A stretch of 64,000 nt of DNA, from NCBI RefSeq assembly GCF_010093535.1, contig NW_022985190.1, forward strand, positions 263,443-327,442. The letters run 5' to 3'. Origin of the DNA: Lindgomyces ingoldianus (taxonomy: Eukaryota > Ascomycota > Dothideomycetes > Pleosporales > Lindgomycetaceae). This document shows positions 12,202-23,220 of this stretch, in pieces. Position numbers and translations under genes: made by a program. The first letter of the stretch is position 1; each line of letters starts with the position of its first letter. Below the pieces are notes generated by a model that was not told where the DNA came from, searched no databases, and saw only the letters and a program-made list of their open reading frames with translations.

Positions 12202-12861
12202 CTAGATCGACTTGCTATAAGTTGGAGCTTGCCGCCTAGTATCTCTCCATGCAGTCACCCGGGGACTTGGTTTCCACTTCAGAGACTGTGCTTTTGAGGG
12301 AGATGGCACACTTTGCATCACCGCAGCTTCAAGTATGTTCACGTTACTATTTTGCATAGCTGAAGCTGATGATACCGGTGAGCAGGGAGTGTGCGAAGAT
12401 TCCCAGATCAGCTCTTTACCACCAGACCCTCCGCGTACTTGGATATATTCAGAGAGTTTTGAAGCGGAGGGGTGTTCCGGCAATTGTGGTGCGTTGCAAA
12501 ACCGTGGGGATTGATTGAAATGGCCTTCGAAGTGTGTGCTGCTTTCAGGGAGACATGTCGACGGCCCACACATAGCAGTGTAAACGCAAACGGATGACAT
12601 ACATGACGATGCAATCGACAGGGACACTGTCACGGGGCAAATATCTGTTTGCCAAGGCTCATCATTCTTGGACCCCCTGGCGATTTCCCGAGTCGAGCAA
12701 TCCGATGGTCCGCCCGCTTCCGCCCAAGCCTTCATGTTTGACGTATCGTCCAGAGCCTCAAAGGTTGCGTCAATCGTCTCGTCCTGCATCTCAATTTCCC
12801 CACCTGCAAACTTGTTCAGCCACATGGTCTCGATATTGTCGCTATAAATTAACCCCGTCAC
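12202..12861 (-). CDS. hypothetical ORF, weak support
   Basis: A 219-codon frame stays open without introns. The product has no signal peptide, no hydrophobic segment and no motif I recognise; it is Ser/Pro-rich in the C-terminal half. A frame of this length is somewhat longer than expected by chance. Against it, the putative ATG lies inside the TATA-containing promoter of the divergent phosphotransferase gene, and the opposite strand also has a long open frame. It may be a lineage-specific gene, a relic, or chance. Confidence 0.22.
   Translation of the reverse strand: MTGLIYSDNIETMWLNKFAGGEIEMQDETIDATFEALDDTSNMKAWAEAGGPSDCSTREIARGSKNDEPWQTDICPVTVSLSIASSCMSSVCVYTAMCGPSTCLPESSTHFEGHFNQSPRFCNAPQLPEHPSASKLSEYIQVRGGSGGKELIWESSHTPCSPVSSASAMQNSNVNILEAAVMQSVPSPSKAQSLKWKPSPRVTAWRDTRRQAPTYSKSI
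12843..12848 (+). promoter_or_regulatory. TATA-like element before the phosphotransferase gene
   Basis: TATAAA lies 33 nt before the proposed first ATG (12881) and about 207 nt before the alternative in-frame ATG at 13055. The short distance to 12881 would leave a very short leader. Confidence 0.35.
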
Positions 12862-12880
12862 CCCGCTTCACGTCTCGCCT

Positions 12881-14628
12881 ATGTCGTTACCAACGCCAGT
12901 CACCCATCCCAAGATGCCGCCGAGCGCCCGTGAGTTCCGCTTTCTTTTTTCGCATCACCGCACCACGCTGTCCACTGCCCATCGCACACCGACACCGCAC
13001 ACGGCGACCCAGAGCGCGCAAAATTGGCTTTCACCCGTATGCTAACGAGGAATCATGAACGCAGAGACGGCTGCCCACGAGTGCGTGTCCGAAGACGCGC
13101 TCCAGCACCTGAGGTCGTACAAGTACTCGAGCGTCGACAAGTCCCTGATCTCCCGATATATCCTGAAGCACTACGTACGCGGCCCTCTTCCGCCTCGCTT
13201 GTCGCCCAACGCGCCTCTGACAAAGTGAACAGTGGAATGGCTTTGTGGAGCTTCTGCCACTGTGGCTTGCCCCGAATCTCGTCACCCTGCTGGGCTTCTT
13301 CTTCATACTCGGGAATGTCGTCGTGCTGGAAGTCTATGTGCCGGATCTGGTTGGACCGGTGAGTTGCATTTGTGCGCCCTGTTGTAGCGGCGAGTGGGGC
13401 TGACGTATCATCCTGACCCATAGGCGCCTTCCTGGGTGTACTATAGCTTTGCTATCGGCCTTTGGATGTAAGTTGAAGCACGCCCCAGCACATGATGCAT
13501 AGTACGCGATACTAAAGGGCATGCTATCTAGGTACTCGACCATGGACAACGTAGATGGCAAGCAGGCGCGCCGAACAGGAACCTCGAGCCCACTAGGAGA
13601 GCTATTTGAGTATGGCAAGACCCAAGACCATCCATCGAATACAGAGAGACTGACTAGGATGCAGCCATGGGATAGACTCGCTCAATTGCACGCTGGCTAG
13701 TCTTCTGGAGACAGCAGCTGTTGGATACGGATGCAGTAAGACGGGGGCTTTCACGGCTCTCGTCCCGGTCCTTCCTATGTTCTTCTCGACATGGGAGACA
13801 TACCATACCCATACGTTGTATCTGGGATACTTCAACGGGCCGACGGGTAAGTAACAGGCAGGCAGGCAGGCAGGCAAGACTCTGATTAAGCAGCGACTGA
13901 TACAAGTTGTAGAGGGGCTGATCCTTGCCTGCACAATCATGTGCCTTTCCGGTTATTACGGTCCCGAAATCTGGTCTACTCCCTTAATCAAATTCTTCCC
14001 TTCCTATGGCGCCTATCTCGACGATGTAACGTTCCGAGATCTCTGGATACCTATTATTCTGGTTACCTTCTTCGTCGCGCATCTCCCCGCTTGCATCGTC
14101 AATGTTGCGCGAGCGCGTCGGGCTCAAAACCTTCCTCTGGCACCACTATTTAAGGAATGGACCCCCCTGGTCGTCTTCGTGGTCGCAAGCATGGCGTGGC
14201 TTGGATCGCCCTACTCATTCATTTTGAAGGACAACCACCTAGTACTCTACTGTGTGACAATGTCCCTGGTATTTGGGCGCATGACGACCAAAATCATCCT
14301 CGCCCATCTCACTCGGCAGCCGTTTCCATACTGGACTGTGATGCTTGTTCCCATGATTGGCGGAGCGCTTCTTGTTAATCACCCATTCTTTACAATTACA
14401 AGCATGACATTTGGACCTGTTTCAGCGCAACTCGAATTGTGGTATCTCCGAGCCTACCTCGTCTTCGCCACCATCGTATACGGAAAATGGGCGCATCTAG
14501 TGATCACGAGCATCTGCGACTTCCTAGGCATAAACTGCCTAACCATCCCGACCAAGGCGCCGTCGACCGATAAAGGGGCGAGGTCGAATGGCGTTGCAAA
14601 TGGAACACACAAGGGACGCAGGGACTGA
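12881..14628 (+). CDS. CPT1: diacylglycerol choline-/ethanolaminephosphotransferase (CDP-alcohol phosphotransferase)
   Basis: Seven exons (12881-12929, 13065-13174, 13233-13358, 13424-13467, 13532-13609, 13665-13846, 13913-14628) encode about 434 residues. The enzyme transfers phosphocholine or phosphoethanolamine from the CDP-alcohol to diacylglycerol, the last Kennedy-pathway step, in ER/Golgi membranes. The catalytic signature DG-x2-AR-x8-G-x3-D-x3-D is complete (Asp118, Gly119, Ala122, Arg123, Gly132, Asp136, Asp140) and is itself split by intron 5. Several hydrophobic segments follow, and the tail is hydrophilic. The first intron (12930-13064) has a good donor GTGAGT, branch GCTAAC and acceptor GCAG. 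However, an ATG at 13055 is also in frame and would give a protein that simply lacks exon 1. Choline versus ethanolamine preference cannot be decided; yeast has both CPT1 and EPT1, many filamentous fungi one dual enzyme. Confidence 0.92.
13855..13874 (+). repeat. (CAGG)5 microsatellite in intron 6 of the phosphotransferase gene
   Basis: Five perfect CAGG units begin eight bases after the intron 6 donor. The intron is only 66 nt, so unit-number change would alter a large part of it. Confidence 0.8.
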
Positions 14629-15645
14629 GCCACTTCTATTAAGCGAACGGTATACGCACATGATATCGGCTCTTCCAAAAAAAACGCCGCAGACTCTGCA
14701 GCTTCAATGCGCGAGCAGGAGACGGCCTGTTTCCTACATTCTTGCATATATCCATCCGAGCGGACTGGCTTCGCTCCCACTATAGACCCGTGGGTGTTCA
14801 TCTTGCATGTTTGCATCCTTTTGGAGAGTTCAGCGGGAAAAACTTCTAATCCATGTTACTCTTAGCCTGTCTTGTAATGTCTTATGTGGCTTGACGCATA
14901 GATTTCAACACCTATACTGAGATGCCGTGTTCTTGGTTAGACTTCTTGTTTACTTCGATTATTTTTCATGCCTGGATATTTTGGCATTGCGTGCAATACA
15001 CTGCATGAAGGTTTCGGGAGTATGGTTTTGAGCACTGGATGTTGTTGGGTGGTTTGCGAAGATGGTCACAAGGGAAGCGTGGGAGCCTGGTGTGCTGCGG
15101 CTGTGGTGGGAAGTTCAGTCACAGAGGAGCGAGCCACCACGCGAGGCCCTCACCTCAGACACTCAATCTCAACGAATGACAGCAAAGGAATTATTCCATG
15201 TAGGCTCCAACATGACCATCATTTGCTCTGACTCTTAAGAGGCAGATTTCTGGAGTTTTTTTTCTTTTCCTCCTTCAATGCTTCGGGTTTTTGCCACCTG
15301 TTCAACACGTCTTATCTCTGATGTCTGCTGACTGCATGTTCCCTTTAGTTCGATGGCACTTTAGGGCGCTGTCGCAGACCTCGGATTTGGTGAAAAGGGG
15401 GTAACATTTCGCGTGCATTGTTTCCTGAGGTGGAAACCCTTCTCAGTCGGGCCGCGATGGCGCACGTGGCGTTGGTAAAGGTTGCTCAGCTCGTGGTGGC
15501 GGGCTGTCACAAGCGGCCTCTTAGCATTTCATAAATGCGGCTCTGATCCAACATCCCGACCTCGCTGCTGGGCTTAATTCCCATTTCTCTTGTTCAAAAT
15601 TGTAGACCTCGAGCTTGAAGGACTTGATTTGAGACAGAAGGAACC
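14629..15645. other. intergenic
   Basis: This holds the 3' region of the phosphotransferase gene and the promoter of the next plus-strand gene. Short overlapping ORFs around 14588-15231 show no protein features. Confidence 0.55.
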
Positions 15646-17141
15646 ATGGGACTCCGACTACTGCACTGTGCAGACTACCATCCAAACTGCTCCAAAATAA
15701 ATACAACCGTTGATGCAAATCCAGACATTGCGGGGATAGGTGTAAGAGTCTCCAGCTCATCTGTTCTAGTTTCTTCGTTCAACCAACTGACAACTATCTT
15801 ATAGGTGATTGTAGGCTTCTTAACAACAACCTGCCTCGCCTTTCTAATCGCCTTTACCGTGCTATTCCTCGACCGTTACGCCAAGATCGTAAACCTAATC
15901 CGCAAACACATCACGCAGCGACGCAATCCCACCAACTACGAGGATGATCCCTTAGGGCCATACTGGCGCTCACCGGGATTCTGGAGCCGAGTTCTGAGCA
16001 AGAATCTGCTCTCCTTTTCCGACACCCAACTCTTGACTGGCTTAGCCATCCAATTCACAGCCATGTTACAACACTGCAAACTCACAATCTACCACTTCCA
16101 AATCGTCACCGAACTCGCCTTTCTCACAACCGTCACCCATCTCCTCACTGTAGTCACCCTCCGAAACTACTTCGTCAAATACCGATGGATTAACCTACCC
16201 CGTATCTTCAGCATGCTCGGAAACCTCGCGCTATTGGGGTACACGTCGTTCGTAGCTTATTCCTACGATATCGCCGGCTTAGAACTAAGCTCTAGCCTTG
16301 CCTGCTTCTACAAGGGCCAACGTCCCCCCTTCAAGGCCGCCTTCGGTGGTCGCTGGGCCGCACTTCTTGTCGGCGCAATAGGCGGACACGTCACTGTCAT
16401 CGCAGCTATGTACTTCCTCCCTGAGACCGTCCTCCAGTCTCCAGCGCGCAAGTGGAAGGGGTGGAAGTGGTTCGGAGCGATTTTCCGGACTTGGTTCATC
16501 GCGCCCATTTATGCAGTGTATGGATTTGTAATGGCTGGGATTTCGTTGCAGAAGACGCAGGCACTGGGATCAGCGAGCGTGGTGATTAATGGGAGTGAGA
16601 AGGAATGGGGGTTTGGGCAGTTTTTGCCCATTTTGTTGTTGGCGTTGCCGCTTTTTGCTGCGTGGGAGAGCTTTTGGGGTGAGTTTTATCCTTATATTAA
16701 TATTTCCCTGCATCAATACTCTACCTATTCCTTACTTCTTAGAGATGTGTATCAAAAACTTACTTCCCCACAGAAGAAAAAGACGAAGACCGCGACAATC
16801 GCTTCTCACGCTCAACTCGGCCATCACAAACGTCACAAATCATGCTGCAAAACATGCCTGCGAATAAGATGCCACGTGCAGATGGGCACTCCACAAGAGA
16901 CAACTCTCCTCTAGAGCGAACAATAGAAAGCAATGGCCCGAGCCCAACTGGAACCCCGAGGCAAATGCCAACGTCGCGCGGTTCGTCGTTGAGCCCGCAT
17001 CCTACGCCACTTGGGAGTCCAAATCTAGAGATCCCGCGTCAGCCTGCGAGTCCGCGTTTGATTCAAACGAGGACTACGGGATCGAATTCCAGTTCGGGTA
17101 CAGGGCAGGAGCAGATGCAGGTGCAGATGCAGGCGCAGTAG
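15646..17141 (+). CDS. fungal multi-pass membrane protein of unknown function
   Basis: Three exons (15646-15741, 15805-16678, 16774-17141) give about 445 residues. The second donor/acceptor pair was chosen because CACAG at 16771 joins WESFWG to EEKDEDRDNRFSR and opens a Ser/Pro/Gln-rich tail ending QVQMQAQ. Using the nearer AG instead gives an early stop. The start exon reads MGLRLLHCADYHPNCSK and ...NPDIAGIGVIVGF, a pattern I associate with a family of uncharacterised Pezizomycotina membrane proteins. About seven hydrophobic segments lie between residues 35 and 320. The two N-terminal cysteines probably face outside, as the segment precedes TM1. There is no transporter or enzyme motif. Exon 2's first base could be off by one. 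No function is proposed. Confidence 0.78.
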
Positions 17142-17298
17142 CAAAGATCGAGGAGTCTAGCTGTTCGAGAAAGGAGTATGATGAAGAGCTTTGTATATTT
17201 CTCGGTTAAGAAGGCATAGAGTTGCGATCATGGACGAGGATTTCGATTGTCTGGAAAATGCATGGAATCTACGGCCTGCTATTCTCTAACGCTAGTGC

Positions 17299-18540
17299 TC
17301 AATTCCTCTTCGACTTTTTCGCCTCCTCCCAATCTCGATATGCGGCATGCAGCAACACGACGAAACTCTGTCCCTCAGGACTCCCACTCGTATAAGGCGT
17401 CATATCATGCCAATTGAGCGGATTGATAGCGGGAGCCACAATCCCCGTCCCCTTATCAATCTTCCCATCCACAACGTCCATCTTCTTCTTTGCCCAATCA
17501 GTATACGCCTTCCCAAACTTCCCCGGACTCAAAATTGCCATCCGGAACGCCGTAGCCGCTAAAATCGACGTCCCAGAGATCTCACCAAACCACGTCGCAT
17601 TATCGAGATAATTCCTCAGAAGCCCGGATTCATCAACATCGAGCTTAATCGCGCCGTTTAGAATCGCTTTAACCATGTCCTCGAGCAAAGTCTGCTCAGC
17701 TGCAGTCTGGTGGGAGTATTGCGAATTCTTCATCGCCGCAAGCACGCGACTCATCCCGGCCGCGGCCCATCCATTCCCCGTACTCCACAGCGCTAGGTCC
17801 TTAGTATGGTTACCGACAATATGTAACCATAACCCGCTATTTGTAACCAGCACATCGCGATACAATTTGCACTGATTCGCGGCTGCTTTTAATAGGCCCA
17901 CGTCGTTGGAAGCCACGCCGTAGTACGCGAGAAACGGTGGCACCATGTAGATAAAATCCGCCCAGAGCTCAGGATACGCTTCGCGGTGCGAGATGGCACC
18001 GTTCGACCAGCGAGGGACGGCGGTTAGGAGGTGGTTCGCTTGGCGAATGGCGGCGGAGTAGTACGAAGGCTGGGATTTTCCGATTAGGAGAGCGGGGATT
18101 CCGAGGGAGGCGGGATCGCCTGCGGCGCCTGTTTTGTGCAGACATATATCAGTATCAGATTCGTAGAGATGCGCTTTGAAGGAACGGAGGTTTGGGAGGG
18201 CAGACGTACCGTCACCATCCACAAGTGTCACATTATCCGTCCGAATAAACGGTTTGACGTATGTTAACGCAGGTACCTTGTCTAAATTCAATGTAGGAAT
18301 GTTATTGTTTGGGAATGGGTGATCCCAGATGCTGAGTGAGGCATTGCGCCATTCGAGAATGGCTTCGGAGACGGTGCCGTATTCCCAGCTGTGGGTTGCG
18401 ACTTCAATAGCTTTTGCAAGGACGGTGTTTATGAGGGTTGGGGAAACCATCGTTGGGGGAGGGGCGTTTGAGGATGGATATTCTAAGTAGAGCAGAGCAG
18501 AGATGTATGCAAGGGGTAGACGTGGAGGTAGAAGTTGCAA
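17299..18540 (-). CDS. glycoside hydrolase family 105-type (unsaturated rhamnogalacturonyl hydrolase-like) protein
   Basis: Two exons (18540-18210, 18128-17299) give about 386 residues, the usual size of the six-hairpin GH88/GH105 fold. The 81-nt intron (18129-18209; donor GTACGT, acceptor ACAG) is free of stops and divisible by three. Removing it joins LVDGDG to AAGDPASLGIPALL, as in family members. Other landmarks are the Trp/Tyr-rich ELWADFIYMVPPFLAYYG and LWSTGNGWAAAGMSRVL. GH105 enzymes remove the unsaturated uronic acid left by pectate or rhamnogalacturonan lyases. The N-terminus has a mildly hydrophobic stretch but no convincing signal peptide, so the protein may be intracellular, acting on imported oligosaccharides. 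It converges with the membrane protein gene, the two stop codons being 157 bp apart. Confidence 0.85.
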   Translation of the reverse strand: MQLLPPRLPLAYISALLYLEYPSSNAPPPTMVSPTLINTVLAKAIEVATHSWEYGTVSEAILEWRNASLSIWDHPFPNNNIPTLNLDKVPALTYVKPFIRTDNVTLVDGDGTSALPNLRSFKAHLYESDTDICLHKTGAAGDPASLGIPALLIGKSQPSYYSAAIRQANHLLTAVPRWSNGAISHREAYPELWADFIYMVPPFLAYYGVASNDVGLLKAAANQCKLYRDVLVTNSGLWLHIVGNHTKDLALWSTGNGWAAAGMSRVLAAMKNSQYSHQTAAEQTLLEDMVKAILNGAIKLDVDESGLLRNYLDNATWFGEISGTSILAATAFRMAILSPGKFGKAYTDWAKKKMDVVDGKIDKGTGIVAPAINPLNWHDMTPYTSGSPEGQSFVVLLHAAYRDWEEAKKSKRN

Positions 18541-20963
18541 GAGACGTTATGTGGAAATAAACACAGAAATGTTGGAAGGAGCGGGATGCGAATGTGAACG
18601 TATCGTGACTTGCTCTAATCCAATCTGATCTAATCCAAAACTCTCTCTTAGCCTTGCCAGGAAATCTGGGCGCGAACGTCTCCATCTTATATCTATCCTA
18701 GCACTAACTAACCAAGTAGTGGAATCAATTTTATTTAACATTTGCCTTCCTCGTCGATCCCCGCCGATCCTGGTCACAAAACGGCTCAGATCCCGGGTAT
18801 ATTTAGAAGTTCGTGCTAGGGCCCGTCCCGCAGACCAGGAAGGTGATTGAAGCACGTTTTCTTGGCCTTCGGGAAACGTGGGTTAAATTTCGCAAGATGC
18901 GGGCTTTGTGAGGGTGGGTAAGTCGCTTTGGCATCAAGTGAGGCGATAGGTAGCTATTTGAGGGTCTGGGGGGCCTGTCCCACTTGCTACCCCGCAAAGA
19001 CGTATTTTTGGTTGAGCTTGGGGAGGATATTGTATTGTGCGACCGGAGCTCGTGGACAGTTTCTGTCTGTTTTCAGAGAATGTTTGCATGGGGATCTCGA
19101 ATTTTCGTGTCTAGAGCTGGGCTAAACTTGGATAGGATACGAGGCGAGGAAACATGCAGGTCATGGTGAATCAGCATTGCACCACCGATCTTATTGCCGG
19201 TCCTTTAGGAGGGGTCATAACTGGAGACCCCGTGTGCCAAGGAATCCTTAATGCTGTGTCCGGAGAGCCTTGCCACTGGTACCGTGAGGGGAAGGAAACG
19301 GGCAGAATAATGCTCAGTAGCAGAATGGGGATCTGCATCAAATCAAAATTACGATTGCTAAGAAGCTCTGAAACCTAATTTTCATCTTCTTGAATCACGA
19401 GCTCAATACTTGCATTATGTGCCTGTCACCCTTCCTGCTAGCTATTGATATGAAAAGTACATTCCTAAGACGGGCTACATCATTATCTCCTGCGAAGTAT
19501 CGCAAGCATTTTTAGCCCTGTGTTGTTCACAACGCCGGTTTTTGTGCTCAGTTGAATTGGACTAAGCGTTTAAAACATGCTAGCATTATCGTCACTATCC
19601 TGATTGCGAATTATGCAAATACCTTTTCTACAGCAAATTGCTACAGTGACGTGCAGTTCACAAGCTCTATTTACGCGTACTAGTGTCCGAATGATTGTCA
19701 GCAAAACCGTTTGAGCACACTCAATAGTGTGTTTCAGGCCAGAGGTAGAACATCACAAACGCTAAGCCTCAGCAAGCCGCTGTCAAAACCGGCTCCCGCT
19801 CGCGAACACAAGTCTTGGCGATTCACCTTCCATATCTGGTAAAGTGCTATTATTCCTCACACGTGATTTGCCATAAAACAAGTGGGTCCATCTCTATCAC
19901 TGTTTGAGTTGACAAGAATGTAGGAGGAGCGGGTCGCAGCATACCCGCCTCCTATGCCACTAACCACAACATATTGCCACTCTACATTCGTAGTTCGCCA
20001 CCATAGAATACATAGAAGAAGAGGATAGTAGTTATTAGTAGGCGGGGAGGAAACTAAGCCAAGATGTGGCTTATCAGTATTAACAGAGATTAATGTCCGA
20101 CCGCACCAACTTGATTACCGTATCGTGGCCTTGCTCTGCGGCCATCATAGCAGCGCCCGTACGTATACATTCCTCAAGTCGGCCTTCAACCTTGCTCGTC
20201 TCGAGCTGACCCCTGTTGCCTACATTAGCGGTGCCCATCCGTTCTTAGTTAAAGAGGCTCTAGCCTAATACAGTAAGGCAAGTAACAAAGAGTGCGGTGT
20301 TGCCAGTCTCAACGAACTAGAGAAAGTGTGCTGAGGCAACATGAAAAGCTAGCGCTTAGCTATAGCCTATCCCTAAGGGTGTATAGCCACAATAGCGTGC
20401 ACACACATATATAAACAAGCGAGTTAAAGACTGGTCGTATGCGCTAGGAGTCCACTCGAGCAGACAAGAAAGACATGAAAACATTCATGGGTCAATTAGG
20501 CAATAAACGCCAGGTATCAGTGTGGTCAAGGCTATGATACAATTCGTGAAGGACACTAGACATCTAATCCGAGTGAGCATGCCATACGTGCCGAAGAAGC
20601 GTCAATTGAAGACTCCTCCGAAGACCGGCTTTCAGTACCTAATCTAAACTGCAAATCCTGGAGAGCGCTTGAAAACGAATCACACTAGAAGACGTGGGTT
20701 ACGCTGATTGGCTGCTGTAAAGAACGCCTGCTGAACTCCCAAGGCTGTGCTGCACACACAGGTCTGCTGTTGACCGGTGGGGCAAGAAGATGCAGTAAGC
20801 TAACTTGTATAAATGGCACTCATTAGAGCAAAGATCCTCCGTTCTGATTGGGATATTCACACAGCTCCTAGGTAAGCTGGAATGCTGACCATAAGTGTAA
20901 GACCCTGTGCTAAAAGATCAAACTCAGAATCATTGAAGATATTTGAAGCTCTCGAAAGACTTA
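18541..20963. other. intergenic, possible old relics
   Basis: This 2.4-kb stretch has no supported gene. The left 300 bases are the GH105 promoter. From about 19400 to 20900 the DNA is rich in TA dinucleotides and stop codons. A 20033-20267 segment is open on both strands for about 75 codons without start, splice or family support. The right end is the promoter of the HeLo-like gene. Confidence 0.5.
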
Positions 20964-23220
20964 ATGGCTGAGATCATTGGCTTCACAGCTTCGCTTATAA
21001 CGCTCGCAGGTTTGGGGGCGAAATTAGCGGACACCTTGCGAAATGTAGTGAATACACTTCACTCAGCGCAATATGAGGCAGGACTCATCGCGGCAGACAT
21101 TTCCGTATTTGCCTGCTCGCTCACACAATTGAGTAAACTCATATCCGATCGCGAAGTTCCGGAAGCAAAACAGCTATGCGAAATCGTTGAAGTTCTCATA
21201 CCGGCATGTTCGACCCTGATAGATGAGCTGAAGAAGCTAATCGGCGATCCGATGGACTTCCGAATAAAACATTCATTGTGGATACGGGTGCTTAGCATGC
21301 GATTCAAATGGCTTGTCCAGGGTCCAAAACTTTTATTCGTGAAGGGTCTGATGGAGTCATTCAAGTTAACTTTGGTTTTCCTGGTGTCTACCATGGACTT
21401 AGCAGTGGCAATCCATAAAGACGCCGATTATCAGATTAGGTAGGTTCAGGTTAAATCTTTCGACATGCAGCAGGAGATAGACACTGAATGCTAAATGAAA
21501 GAATATCTGAATTCTACATAGTTAACTTTGCCATAGGGAAAGTCTCAAAACGCAAGTCCAGACAAATCTTCGATTTGGGGAAGATGCAAAAGCCAACCTA
21601 CTTCGGTTTAAGGAGCCGCAGCAAATGGCGAAAGTACCAGAACTACTCCAGGACCTTAAATCTCAGGAGACGCGTTCCAATACGTCCCCAAACGCTCTGG
21701 CTCTGCTGAATTCACCTCCTCAGTCGCTCGTTTCGTACGAGGAAGGCGAGAGCGACGAAAGTGATGATACCACATTATGCCGCACTAGCTCAGACAGGGA
21801 GGAATGTAAAACCATGTGTCTAAGAGATTGCCCACGGGAACTGAGTGGGATTTTGAGCGTTCAAGAAAAGACTTTGACAATGGCTGAGGGCTTACTAAGA
21901 ATAAATCCACATCCAACCTGGAGTTGGACATCAATAGGAAAGACAAAGAATTCTGAGCAAGGAGCAAGCATCTTAAATTTCCTGAGATATGACCTTCCTC
22001 ACGCGGAGAGTGTAAACCCAAATCCAAGTGAGCATATTTCGCGATTCCCTGATTCATTCCAGCAAGTTCAAGAGCAAGATCCAACTTTGGACCCCACAAG
22101 GTTCACGGAAAGCAGAGCATCTGCCATACCGTCCGATACGATGCATTATATCGACAGACGGGAAGAATCAAGTCAGCCAAATCCACTTAAGGCCGGGGGT
22201 GACGCGCCTGAGCTTGAGGCAATAATAAAGAAGATCTTAAAAGAGATGACCCCGTCCGCCAAAAGCGAAACTCTCGTGGAGCCACAAACGGAGCCTTCCA
22301 AGCATCATATCATGGAGGAAACTGTTCATTCACAGCCTAGGCAAGCTGCGGTTCCGGAGCCACCATCTGGAGTAGGATTTCAGGACGGTAGCGAGCGATT
22401 GACTAAGCTAGAGAGGATTATGTTAGCTGAGAGAGACGAACTGATACGCCGAGACGCACTTGCCGAAGTAGAAAGAAAAGAGGAGCAGGCCAGGGCTAAG
22501 AAGGCTAAGGCCGATGAAGCCAAATTAGCAAACCTCGAAAAGCTCATACTAGCACAAAAACAAGAACAACTTAAACGGGAAGCAGCCACCGAAGCGGCAA
22601 GGCAGGCGGAACGGGCAGAACAAGTTGCACAAGCGGCGAAAGAGGCTGCTGAAAAGAAAGCTGCGGCGGAAGCAGCAGCCAAATTGCTTGAGGCGGCGAA
22701 GAAGGCACGCGAAGAGGCTGAGGGTAGGGCCTCTAAAGAAGCCGAAGAAGCTAAACAGGCTCATGAAAAGGTGCTAGCGGAAGCAAAAGCAGCCGTAGAA
22801 GAGCTTGAAATGGCTAAAAGAGTCGCTGAAGAGGAGATTGAAAAGCTCAAACCCAGGCAACAGTCTCCAATACGATTCAAAGATGCAATTGGACGCAAGT
22901 TCAGTCTCCCCTGGAGCCTATGCAAGACATGGAAGGGTATGGAGGAGCTTATTAAGCACGCCTTTACAGGCGTTGAGCCTCTTGGGCCACATGTACTGGA
23001 GGGACACTATGATCTCGTTGGCGAAGATGGGGAAATTATTCTTCCTCAGGTTTGGGAAACTGTAGTGCGACCTGACTCTGAAATTATTATGAAGATGTGG
23101 CCTGTGGTAGAGCAAGAGCTTGGGAGGAAAGAAAATGGTGCGAAGATGATTAAATTGAAGGGGGCTTTTGGGAAGATGTTCGAGAGAAGGTCCGTAAGTC
23201 AAAATGGAGGAACGTCGTAG
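20964..23220 (+). CDS. HeLo-like/NLR-type N-terminal domain, coiled coil and C-terminal ubiquitin-like domain protein
   Basis: Two exons (20964-21439, 21537-23220; 97-nt intron) give about 719 residues. Residues 1-158 form an all-helical domain starting MAEIIGFTASLITLAGLGAK, resembling the 'fungal N-terminal domain' (Helo_like_N type) found at the front of fungal NLR/STAND and ankyrin proteins. Residues about 160-440 are hydrophilic, Ser/Pro/Glu-rich and probably disordered. Residues about 443-600 form a long A/E/K/R-rich coiled coil. Residues about 603-690, starting SPIRFKDAIGRKFSLPW, match the fungal ubiquitin-like domain (ULD-type) with EGHYDLVGEDGEIILPQVWE. No nucleotide-binding domain is present, so it is not an NLR itself. 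In related proteins the N-terminal domain mediates signalling or membrane action in cell-death and incompatibility pathways; a role as adaptor is inference. Domain limits are by eye. Confidence 0.82.

Noticed and set aside
16589..16867. alternative 3' end of the membrane protein using the TTCTTAG acceptor
   Set aside because: It gives an Arg-rich tail with an early stop; the CACAG acceptor at 16771 opens a longer low-complexity tail typical of the group.
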